From VRUE01 sp963814915 (GTDB lineage: Bacteria > Actinomycetota > Thermoleophilia > Solirubrobacterales > 70-9), in assembly GCA_963814915.1 (NCBI GenBank), contig CAWFEI010000005.1, positions 1-64,000 on the forward strand: DNA of 64,000 bases, in the 5' to 3' direction. The position numbers and the translations under genes are program-made. Each line of letters starts with the position of its first letter. Position 1 is the stretch's first letter. The notes beneath the pieces were generated by a model. The model had not been told where the DNA came from. It ran no database searches and saw only the letters and a program-made list of their open reading frames with translations. This document shows positions 32,917-39,102 of this stretch, one piece after another.

Positions 32917-33219
32917 GTGGCACAGGTAGTCGTCACCCCCAGGGCGGAGCGGGACGTAGACGAGGCGATCTCTGCACTCGATTTACCCGACGATGCTTGG
33001 AGCCGAATCGGGCGTTCGCTGAGGGTGCTGGAAACCTTCCCACTCGCTGGCCCGGAGTTGGCCGGTCGGTGGGCCCCCGCCCGGTTCGTGATCGGGCCTT
33101 GGTCTTGGATGATCCTGCTCTACCGCTATGAGGAATCGACTGACCGGGCCTATGTGGTGGCAATGCACGATGGTCGGTCCGCGGCCTCGGCGACGGCCGC
33201 GCGGCGATATGCCGAATAG
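32917..33219 (+). CDS. ParE/RelE-family toxin
   Basis: 100 aa. VVTPRAERDVDEAISALDLP, SLRVLETFPLAGPELAGRWA and FVIGPWSWMILLYRYEESTD fit the RelE/ParE fold, with the V-T-P-x-A-x-x-D start and the central ...RFVIGPW.MILYRY strand. ParE members poison gyrase; RelE members cleave mRNA at the ribosome; the sequence alone does not decide between them. The GTG start abuts the antitoxin stop. Confidence 0.78.
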   Translation: MAQVVVTPRAERDVDEAISALDLPDDAWSRIGRSLRVLETFPLAGPELAGRWAPARFVIGPWSWMILLYRYEESTDRAYVVAMHDGRSAASATAARRYAE

Positions 33220-33236
33220 GAAAGGCGCCCTTTCTT

Positions 33237-33758
33237 CTACGGCAGCAGGACGTCGTTCTCGGACGACGAGCGGCGGGGGCCGACGACCAGCCTGGCCGTC
33301 TTGGCGCCGGGCATGCCGGCGGCGCCGACCCGGTAGACGCCGGTGGGGAGGATCGCCTGCATGGTGACGTTGGAGTTCGCGTAGAGCGGCTGCGAGGTGA
33401 GGTCCTTGCCGCGGCCGCGAACCTGCAGGTGCGAATCGGCGTCGGTCAGGTTGGCGGCGACGAAGACGACGTTGAGCGGCGCGTTGGAGCGCACCGTCGG
33501 TTGGCGCGCATGCTGGTTCTGGGGGATCCGCTGAGTCGGTTCGGGGCCGATCGCGATCCGCCGCGGCTGAACCGTGATCGCGCCGTCGCTGCCGATCGCG
33601 ACGCTGACCCGGGTGGGTGGCTGTGGGCGTGGGTCGTTGACGTGCGACTGCGCCCCGCAGCCCGCGCCGAGCACTCCCACGGCGACGAGCGCGCAGGTCG
33701 CCGCCGCCACGGACGCGCGCGGCGCCGCGAACAGTCGCCTGCCTCTCCAACGACCCAT
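33237..33758 (-). CDS. putative lipoprotein of unknown function
   Basis: 173 aa. The N-terminus has Arg-rich start, hydrophobic VAAATCALVAVGVLGAGC core and a plausible lipobox ending LGAGC. The mature part is Pro/Arg-rich, then beta-rich (PLNVVFVAANLTDADSHLQV; LPTGVYRVGAAGMPGAKTAR) in a way that resembles plastocyanin-like or copper-chaperone folds, but without Cys/His/Met ligands in order. A TAGATT -10 box lies 8 nt before the start (complement of 33767-33772). Confidence 0.6.
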   Translation of the reverse strand: MGRWRGRRLFAAPRASVAAATCALVAVGVLGAGCGAQSHVNDPRPQPPTRVSVAIGSDGAITVQPRRIAIGPEPTQRIPQNQHARQPTVRSNAPLNVVFVAANLTDADSHLQVRGRGKDLTSQPLYANSNVTMQAILPTGVYRVGAAGMPGAKTARLVVGPRRSSSENDVLLP

Positions 33759-33769
33759 CGCAGCGGAAT

Positions 33770-34723
33770 CTAGCCGAACGGCAGGTCGACCACCTGAGCC
33801 GTAACGCCATCTTCACCTACGGCCAGCTCCGTGCCCGGCTCCGCCTCGCGGCGGACGATCGCCAGGCCGACCGGGCCGCGGGCGGGGGAGACGGCGGCGC
33901 TGCCGACCGTCCCGACCTCCTTCTCGCCCAGCCTGAGGCTCGTCCCGGGCGCCGCCGGGGCGCTCAGCGCGAGCCCGCGCAGGTGGCGGTTGGGGCGGCC
34001 CTTGTAATGCAGGCGGGCGACCGGCTCCTGGCCGATGTAGCAGCCCTTGGTGAAGCTGATCGCGCGCTCGACGATGCCCGCCTCGGCCGGCATCGTCGCG
34101 GCGCTCATCTCGGCGCCGAAGCGCGGCCGTCCGGCCTCGATCCGCATCACCTCGGCCGCCTCGGCGCCGACCGGCGCCGCTCCGGCGCTCAGCAGCGCCT
34201 CGCGCAGCCGCTCCGCGTCGGCGGCTTCGGCGATCAGGTCGATCCCTTCGACCGTGCCGACGGCCAGGCACTCGACCCCGTCGACGCTCGCCGTTTCGCT
34301 CGCATGCTCGGGCAGGACCGCGGTCGCGGCGATCTCGACGCTGCGCGGGCCGATCAGCGAGAGGATCGCGCGCTCGGCGCCGACGTCGGCGACGGTCACT
34401 TCGCGGCCGATCTTGTACATCTCGAGGTGGCGCAGGACGGCGGCGAGCGCCTCCGCCTCGGTGTCGATCCAGATCTTCTCCTCGCTCGTTCGCAGCACGC
34501 GCATGTCGGCCTGCATGTGGCCCTTGCGGTCGAGCAGCGCCGCGTACTGGCCCTCGCCGGGGCCGAGCGCCTCGACGTCGTTGGTCAGCTGCCCCTGCAG
34601 GTACTCCGCCGCCTCGGCTCCGGTGACGATCAGCTTGCCGCGCTCGGAGCGGTCGAGCAGGCCGCACTCCTCGCGCAGCTGGCGGTACTGGGCGTCGAGC
34701 TCGAGTGCGGTCGCCTCGGTCAC
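33770..34723 (-). CDS. ygfZ: YgfZ/GcvT-family folate-binding Fe-S cluster protein
   Basis: 317 aa. The signature FTKGCYIGQEPVARLHYKGR (about residues 229-248) is the K-G-C-Y-x-G-Q-E motif of YgfZ/IBA57, whose Cys is functionally important. The N-terminal half is the GcvT-like fold (YLQGQLTNDVEALGPGEGQY). YgfZ uses tetrahydrofolate to help make or repair certain Fe-S enzymes. It is not the glycine-cleavage T protein, as it is shorter and no gcv genes are near. The GTG start lies 6 nt after a TACAAT box (complement of 34730-34735). Confidence 0.85.
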   Translation of the reverse strand: MTEATALELDAQYRQLREECGLLDRSERGKLIVTGAEAAEYLQGQLTNDVEALGPGEGQYAALLDRKGHMQADMRVLRTSEEKIWIDTEAEALAAVLRHLEMYKIGREVTVADVGAERAILSLIGPRSVEIAATAVLPEHASETASVDGVECLAVGTVEGIDLIAEAADAERLREALLSAGAAPVGAEAAEVMRIEAGRPRFGAEMSAATMPAEAGIVERAISFTKGCYIGQEPVARLHYKGRPNRHLRGLALSAPAAPGTSLRLGEKEVGTVGSAAVSPARGPVGLAIVRREAEPGTELAVGEDGVTAQVVDLPFG

Positions 34724-34729
34724 GACCCG

Positions 34730-34735
34730 ATTGTA
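34730..34735 (-). promoter_or_regulatory. -10 box TACAAT for the YgfZ-like gene
   Basis: Near-consensus, 6 nt from the GTG start at 34723. It lies back to back with the MntR promoter. Confidence 0.5.
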
Positions 34736-34755
34736 GGCACGCGTCGCCGCCGACC

Positions 34756-34790
34756 TTTAGATGTGTAAAAATCTTTTAGGCATGTCTAAA
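34756..34790. promoter_or_regulatory. two imperfect palindromic boxes over the mntR promoter and start codon
   Basis: TTTAGGCATGTCTAAA (34775-34790) is a nearly perfect 16-bp palindrome, and a weaker related box, TTTAGATGTGTAAA, begins at 34756. The downstream box covers the ATG at 34782. This fits manganese-dependent autorepression by the DtxR/MntR-type protein encoded directly downstream. Confidence 0.65.
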
Positions 34791-35225
34791 CCTTCTGAGG
34801 CGATCGAGGATTACGCCAAGGCGATCTACGCCCTCTCCCAGAACCGCGCGGGGCCGGTGCTCAACGGCGAGGTGGCCGAGCGGCTCGGCGTCGCGCCGGC
34901 GACCGCGACGTCGATGCTGAAAAAGCTCGACGGGCTCGGCCTGGTCGAGTACCTCCCCTACAAGGGTGTGACGCTGACTCCGGCGGGGGAGCGGGTCGCG
35001 CTCGAGGTGATCCGCCACCACCGCCTGATCGAGGCCTACCTCTCCGAGGCGCTGGGCATGCCGGCCGACAAGGTCCACGCCGAGGCGGAGGTGCTCGAGC
35101 ACCACATCTCCGAGCAGCTGGAGGAGCTGATCGCGGCCAAGCTGGGCGAGCCGAGCCACGACCCGCACGGCACCCCGATCCCGGGCCCCGACCTCACCCC
35201 GCCCGTCGAACGGGGCGGTCGGTGA
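34782..35225 (+). CDS. mntR: DtxR/MntR-family metal-dependent repressor, probably manganese-responsive
   Basis: 147 aa. The N-terminal winged helix (SEAIEDYAKAIYALSQNRAG; VAERLGVAPATATSMLKKLD; GLVEYLPYKGVTLTPAGERV) is followed by the dimer/metal domain with HHRLIEAYLSEALGMPADKV and HAEAEVLEHHISEQLEE, which hold the His/Glu metal ligands. There is no SH3-like third domain, as in short MntR proteins. The ATG at 34782 is preferred over one at 34761 because it gives the family N-terminus and lies within the operator. It overlaps the mntH start by 4 bp (GTGA). The Mn assignment comes from the coupled NRAMP gene. Confidence 0.87.
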   Translation: MSKPSEAIEDYAKAIYALSQNRAGPVLNGEVAERLGVAPATATSMLKKLDGLGLVEYLPYKGVTLTPAGERVALEVIRHHRLIEAYLSEALGMPADKVHAEAEVLEHHISEQLEELIAAKLGEPSHDPHGTPIPGPDLTPPVERGGR

Positions 35226-36535
35226 CGGCACCGCCCCCGCCGGAGAGCGGCGCCAACGTCGAGTCCGTCCTCCCCGGCGAGGCCGCGGTCGCCGCCGCCG
35301 CGCGGCGCTCGCTGGAGGGCGACAGTCGCGGCGCACGCCGCATCTGGCCTTTCCTCGGCCCGGCCTTCGTCGCCGCCGTCGCCTACATCGACCCCGGCAA
35401 CTTCGCGACCAACATCGCCGGCGGCGCCAAGTACGGCTACCTGCTGCTCTGGGTCGTGCTCGCCGCCAACCTGGTCGCGATGCTGGTCCAGACCCAGTCG
35501 GCGAAGCTCGGCATCGCCACCGGCAAGAACCTCGCCGAGCTCTGCCGCGAGAGCTTCTCCCGCCGCGCTTCGATCGGCCTCTGGCTGCAGGCCGAGCTGG
35601 TCGCGATGGCCACCGACATCGCCGAGGTGGTCGGCGCGGCGCTCGGCCTCAACCTGCTCTTCGGCATCCCGCTCTTCCCGGCGGGGATCCTCGCCGGGGC
35701 GGGCGCCTTCGCGATCCTCGCCCTGCAGCAGATGGGCTTCCGCCGGCTCGAGGCGGGCATCAGCGCCCTGGTCGGCGTCGTCGTCGCCTCCTTCGTGATC
35801 GAGCTCTTCCACGCCAAGCCCGCCGCCGGCGAAGTCGCCAAGCACCTCGTCCTGCCCGGCTTCTCGGGCACGGAGAGCATCCTGCTCGCCACCGGGATCA
35901 TCGGCGCGACCGTGATGCCGCACGTCGTCTACCTGCACTCGGCGTTGACCCAGAGGCGCATCGTCGGTCGCAACGACGCCGAGAAAAAGCGCATCCTCGG
36001 CTTCGAGAAGGTCGATGTCGTGATCGCCCTCTCGCTGGCCGGGATGGTCAACCTCTCGATGATGATCGTCGCGGCGGCGCTGTTCAACACCAGCGGCCTG
36101 ACCGGGATCGACTCGATCGAAGGCGCCTTCGAAGGCCTGCAGACCCTGGTCTCCGGCAACGCCGCGACGATCTTCGGCGTCGCCCTGCTCGCTTCGGGAT
36201 TCGCGTCCTCGTCGGTCGGCACGATGGCCGGGCAGGTGGTGATGCAGGGCTTCATCCGCCGCACGATCCCGCTCTTCCTGCGCCGCGCGATCACCCTCGC
36301 GCCGGCGCTGGTCGTGCTCGCTGTCGGCTTCAACCCGACCGACGCCCTGGTGTTCAGCCAGGTCGTGCTCTCCTTCGGGATCCCCTTCGCGCTGGTGCCG
36401 CTGCTGCTGATCGCGCGGCGCAAGGACATCATGGGCTCGCTCGCGAACCCGGGCTGGCTGACCGCCGTCGCGGGCACGCTGGCCGGGCTGATCATCGCCC
36501 TCAACGTCTTCCTGATCGCCGACCTGTTCGTCTAG
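35222..36535 (+). CDS. mntH: NRAMP-family manganese/iron transporter
   Basis: 437 aa with about eleven membrane helices. AYIDPGNFATNIAGGAKYGY (about residues 57-76) contains the TM1 DPGN metal-binding motif; IGATVMPHVVYLHSAL (about 226-241) is the TM6 MPH motif. These supply the conserved Asp, Asn and Met ligands for Mn2+/Fe2+ taken up with protons. The N-terminal 40 residues are a cytoplasmic, acidic/Pro-rich extension. It is coupled to the repressor by a GTGA overlap, so uptake should be shut off by excess metal. Confidence 0.9.
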   Translation: MTAPPPPESGANVESVLPGEAAVAAAARRSLEGDSRGARRIWPFLGPAFVAAVAYIDPGNFATNIAGGAKYGYLLLWVVLAANLVAMLVQTQSAKLGIATGKNLAELCRESFSRRASIGLWLQAELVAMATDIAEVVGAALGLNLLFGIPLFPAGILAGAGAFAILALQQMGFRRLEAGISALVGVVVASFVIELFHAKPAAGEVAKHLVLPGFSGTESILLATGIIGATVMPHVVYLHSALTQRRIVGRNDAEKKRILGFEKVDVVIALSLAGMVNLSMMIVAAALFNTSGLTGIDSIEGAFEGLQTLVSGNAATIFGVALLASGFASSSVGTMAGQVVMQGFIRRTIPLFLRRAITLAPALVVLAVGFNPTDALVFSQVVLSFGIPFALVPLLLIARRKDIMGSLANPGWLTAVAGTLAGLIIALNVFLIADLFV

Positions 36536-36538
36536 GCT
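36533..36538 (+). promoter_or_regulatory. -10 box TAGGCT overlapping the mntH stop
   Basis: The TAG stop of mntH is the first half of TAGGCT, which lies 6 nt before the GTG at 36545, giving the next gene its own possible transcript. Confidence 0.45.
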
Positions 36539-36544
36539 TGCCCG

Positions 36545-36907
36545 GTGAGCCTGGCGGCCGACTTCAAGCAGGTGCTGGCGGCGATGCCGACCGACTGGAC
36601 CGACCTCGAGCTCGACCTGCGGATCGACGACGAGAGCCGCTACGTCGACGCGGCGGTCGCGCTGAGCCAGATCAACGCCCAGCCCTACTCGGAAGCGGAG
36701 TGGGACTGGCGACTGCTGGTCGCCCACAGCTTCGGCCACGCCGCGGCGGCGCAGAGCGTCGCGGGCGTGCTGGAGAAGCTTGACGCCGAGGGGGTCCACG
36801 GGGAGCTGCAGGTCCGCGAGGTCCGCGAGGGCCGCTCCGAGGTCGTGCAGATGTGGGGCCGGCCGGAGAGCGTCCGCGAAGAGTTCCGCCAGCGCCGCTC
36901 GATCTAG
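36545..36907 (+). CDS. conserved actinobacterial-type protein of unknown function
   Basis: 120 aa, soluble and acidic. It is helical in the first half (WDWRLLVAHSFGHAAAAQSV) and strand-rich in the second (ELQVREVREGRSEVVQMWG). There is no signal peptide or metal motif. Its stop overlaps the GTG start of the next small gene by one base (TAGTG), so the two are likely co-translated and functionally linked. Confidence 0.6.
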   Translation: MSLAADFKQVLAAMPTDWTDLELDLRIDDESRYVDAAVALSQINAQPYSEAEWDWRLLVAHSFGHAAAAQSVAGVLEKLDAEGVHGELQVREVREGRSEVVQMWGRPESVREEFRQRRSI

Positions 36908-37230
36908 TGGCCCGGATCGTCGCCGTGGCCGACCTGCTGCTCGGCAGCAAGGTCGAGGCGATGCTTGCCGCCGCCGGTCACGAGGTGACGCTCTCGCCTG
37001 CGCTTTCCGGCGCGCGCCTGGACGGCGCGGACCTCGTCGTCGCCGACCTCGACGCCGCGAGCCCGGAGGCTCTGGCCGGACTCGGCGTTCCGGTGCTCGG
37101 CTACTACTCGCACGTCGAGGTCGAGACAAAGCGTGCCGCCGAGGCGGCGGGCATCGACCTGGCGGTGCCGAGGTCGCGCATGGCCCGTGAGCTGCCGCAG
37201 CTGGTCGATCAGTTGCTGGCCAAGTCGTAG
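36907..37230 (+). CDS. small Rossmann-like/receiver-like protein of unknown function
   Basis: 107 aa with an alternating strand-helix pattern: IVAVADLLLGSKVEAMLAAA, DGADLVVADLDAASPEALAG and VPVLGYYSHVEVETKRAAEA. The DLVVADLD strand is placed like the phospho-acceptor strand of response regulators, but the Lys and Thr of a receiver are not clear, so it may be a degenerate receiver. It converges with, and overlaps by 22 bp, the binding-protein gene. Confidence 0.6.
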   Translation: MARIVAVADLLLGSKVEAMLAAAGHEVTLSPALSGARLDGADLVVADLDAASPEALAGLGVPVLGYYSHVEVETKRAAEAAGIDLAVPRSRMARELPQLVDQLLAKS

Positions 37231-38174
37231 AAGGCCCGGTCCAGGTCCAGCGGCCGTTCGAGCAGGCCGTGCTCCAGGTCCCATGCCGCCCACTCGCGCA
37301 GCACCGCGCGGTTGAACGGCGCCGGCTCAAGGTCGGGCAGCAGAGCCCGCAGCTGCGCCGCCTGGTCGCCGCGCTGCAGGCTGGGGACCGCGGCGAGCAG
37401 GTCGGCGAGGCCCTGGGACGGGTGGCGGGCGACGAACCCGTAGCCACGCGTCGTCGCCGCGACCATCGCGCCGGCCAGGCTCGGCTCGCGCGCGAGCGTC
37501 CGCCGCGAGGTTGCGAGGACCAGCTCGGGATAGGGCGGCGCCCCGTAGCGGTCGACTTTGAAGACCCGCACCGGCACGCCCTGGCGCCGCAGCGCGACGC
37601 CCTCGGCGTTCCAGAACCCGGTCGCCGCGTCGACCTTGCCCGCGGCGAGCGATGAGACGGCGTTGAAGCCGATCGTCACGCGGTCGACGCGGGCCGGGGC
37701 GCCGCCGTCGGCGGCGACCTCCGAGTCGACGACAGCTTCGTCGGAGGGCAGCCCGGTGACGCCGGCGCTGTGCCCCTGAAGATCGCGTGGCCGCCGCACC
37801 GGGCCGTCGGCACGGGCGAGCACAGAGGCGAGCGGGCGCTGCACGATCGGCATCGCGCCGACCAGGTCGAGGCCGCGCTCGCGGGCGATGCCGAGGTCGT
37901 GGATGTCGAGGATCGCGAAGTCGGCACGGCCCGCCGCGAGCAGCTTCGGCGCGTCGGTCGTCGCGCCCGGCTGGCGGATCGTCAGCTCGATGCCCCGGTC
38001 GCGGTAGTAGCCCTGGGCGCGTGCCGCGTAGATGCCCGAGTGGACCGCGTTGGGGACGAAATCGAGCACGAGCGTCACGCCTCTCGGCGCGCCCGGTTCC
38101 GCGCCGTCACCGCCGCAACCGGCCGCGCCGGCAAGCAGCAGGACGGCCGCCAGCAGCGCGACAGCCCGTCTCAT
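37209..38174 (-). CDS. NMT1/THI5-like ABC transporter substrate-binding lipoprotein
   Basis: 321 aa. The lipobox LLLAGAAGC (Cys about residue 19) follows a short signal peptide. VTLVLDFVPNAVHSGIYAAR and QGYYRDRGIELTIRQPGATT are the N-terminal NMT1 signature, shared by binding proteins for pyrimidine precursors of thiamine, riboflavin precursors or alkanesulfonates. The ligand is therefore probably a small heterocycle, but the exact one is unknown. No permease or ATPase is adjacent, so it must work with components encoded elsewhere. The ATG at 38174 is chosen because it starts the signal peptide. Confidence 0.82.
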   Translation of the reverse strand: MRRAVALLAAVLLLAGAAGCGGDGAEPGAPRGVTLVLDFVPNAVHSGIYAARAQGYYRDRGIELTIRQPGATTDAPKLLAAGRADFAILDIHDLGIARERGLDLVGAMPIVQRPLASVLARADGPVRRPRDLQGHSAGVTGLPSDEAVVDSEVAADGGAPARVDRVTIGFNAVSSLAAGKVDAATGFWNAEGVALRRQGVPVRVFKVDRYGAPPYPELVLATSRRTLAREPSLAGAMVAATTRGYGFVARHPSQGLADLLAAVPSLQRGDQAAQLRALLPDLEPAPFNRAVLREWAAWDLEHGLLERPLDLDRAFYDLASN

Positions 38175-38265
38175 GCAAAAGGGAAAACTATTCAAACCCC
38201 ATTCCGGATACACTCCCGCCCCGCAAATTGAGTTTGGGAACGGGAAACTAGAGGAGGCCTAACCA

Positions 38266-39024
38266 GTGCAGCAACGAGGACTTGCGGCATATCTCGCCGA
38301 GCTGATCGGCACTTTCCTACTGGTGTTCTTCATCACCAGCGTCGTCGTGCTGTTCGTGGCGACCGGCAACCAGGCGCAGTTCGGCTCCGACTTCGCCGTC
38401 GTCGGCCTCGTGCAGGGACTCGCCCTCTTCGGGGTCATCGTGATGTTCGGCGCTGTAAGCGGCGGGCATTTCAATCCCGCGGTCACGCTCGCGGCGGCCG
38501 CGATCAAGCGGATCGCGCCGGTCGATGCGGCGATCTACATGCTCGCCCAGCTCTCCGGCGGCGTGCTCGGCGCTCTGCTCGCCAAGAGCCTGCTGCTCGA
38601 CGAGGGGCGTGCCACGCATTACGCGGCGCCGCAGGTCACCGGCCTGCTCGGCGGCAACTTCCAGGGCGCGATCGTCGAGGCGATCGGCGTCTTCTGCCTG
38701 GTCCTCGTCATCCTCGCCGCGGTCTACTCGAAAAAGAGCCTCAAGGACATGGCGCCGCTGGCGATCGGCACGACCTTCGTCTTCATCGTCATGGTCGGCG
38801 GCCCGCTGACCGGCGGCTCCTTCAACCCGGCCCGTTGGTTCGGCACCGCGCTGGTCGGCAACGAGTGGGGAGGCGTGTGGCCCTACCTGGTCGGCCCGAT
38901 CGTCGGCTCGCTGCTTGCCGCCGGCGTCTTCAAGTTCATCGTCGAGCCGGGGGGACCGGCTCCGACCGAGCCACCCGAGCGGGTCAAGGCTGCCAGCGCG
39001 CCGAAGCCCGGCCCCGCCGCCTGA
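38266..39024 (+). CDS. aquaporin/MIP-family channel
   Basis: 252 aa with six membrane helices and both half-helix signatures: SGGHFNPAVT (about residues 65-74) and GGSFNPARW (about 184-192). The residues around them and the ITSVVVLFVATG insert do not settle water versus glycerol specificity. The last 25 residues are a Pro/Lys-rich tail. A strong ribosome binding site, GAGGAGG, lies 8 nt before the GTG start. It is divergent from the binding protein gene and followed by a perfect palindrome. Confidence 0.88.
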   Translation: MQQRGLAAYLAELIGTFLLVFFITSVVVLFVATGNQAQFGSDFAVVGLVQGLALFGVIVMFGAVSGGHFNPAVTLAAAAIKRIAPVDAAIYMLAQLSGGVLGALLAKSLLLDEGRATHYAAPQVTGLLGGNFQGAIVEAIGVFCLVLVILAAVYSKKSLKDMAPLAIGTTFVFIVMVGGPLTGGSFNPARWFGTALVGNEWGGVWPYLVGPIVGSLLAAGVFKFIVEPGGPAPTEPPERVKAASAPKPGPAA

Positions 39025-39050
39025 GCGCGCGACGATCCTCTAGTCCTGTA

Positions 39051-39076
39051 GCCGCCGGGCCGTACGGCCCGGCGGC
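39051..39076. terminator. 26-bp perfect palindrome after the aquaporin gene
   Basis: The sequence is its own reverse complement: 13 bp of almost pure G/C on each side of a central TA. As RNA it would fold into a very stable hairpin between the aquaporin stop and the fbiC promoter. There is no U-tract. Confidence 0.65.
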
Positions 39077-39089
39077 GTCGTGCTTCCAG

Positions 39090-39095
39090 TAGCTT
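39090..39095 (+). promoter_or_regulatory. -10 box TAGCTT of fbiC
   Basis: Seven nucleotides before the GTG at 39103; this spacing decides in favour of GTG 39103 over TTG 39094. Confidence 0.5.
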
Positions 39096-39102
39096 GGGCG
39101 TC

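Noticed and set aside
33770..34723. Annotation as the glycine-cleavage T protein
   Set aside because: The KGCYIGQE motif and length fit YgfZ/IBA57, and no glycine-cleavage genes are nearby.
35036..37447. An 803-codon minus-strand open frame across mntR and mntH
   Set aside because: It runs antisense to two well-supported genes and its product is low-complexity charged sequence with no domain.
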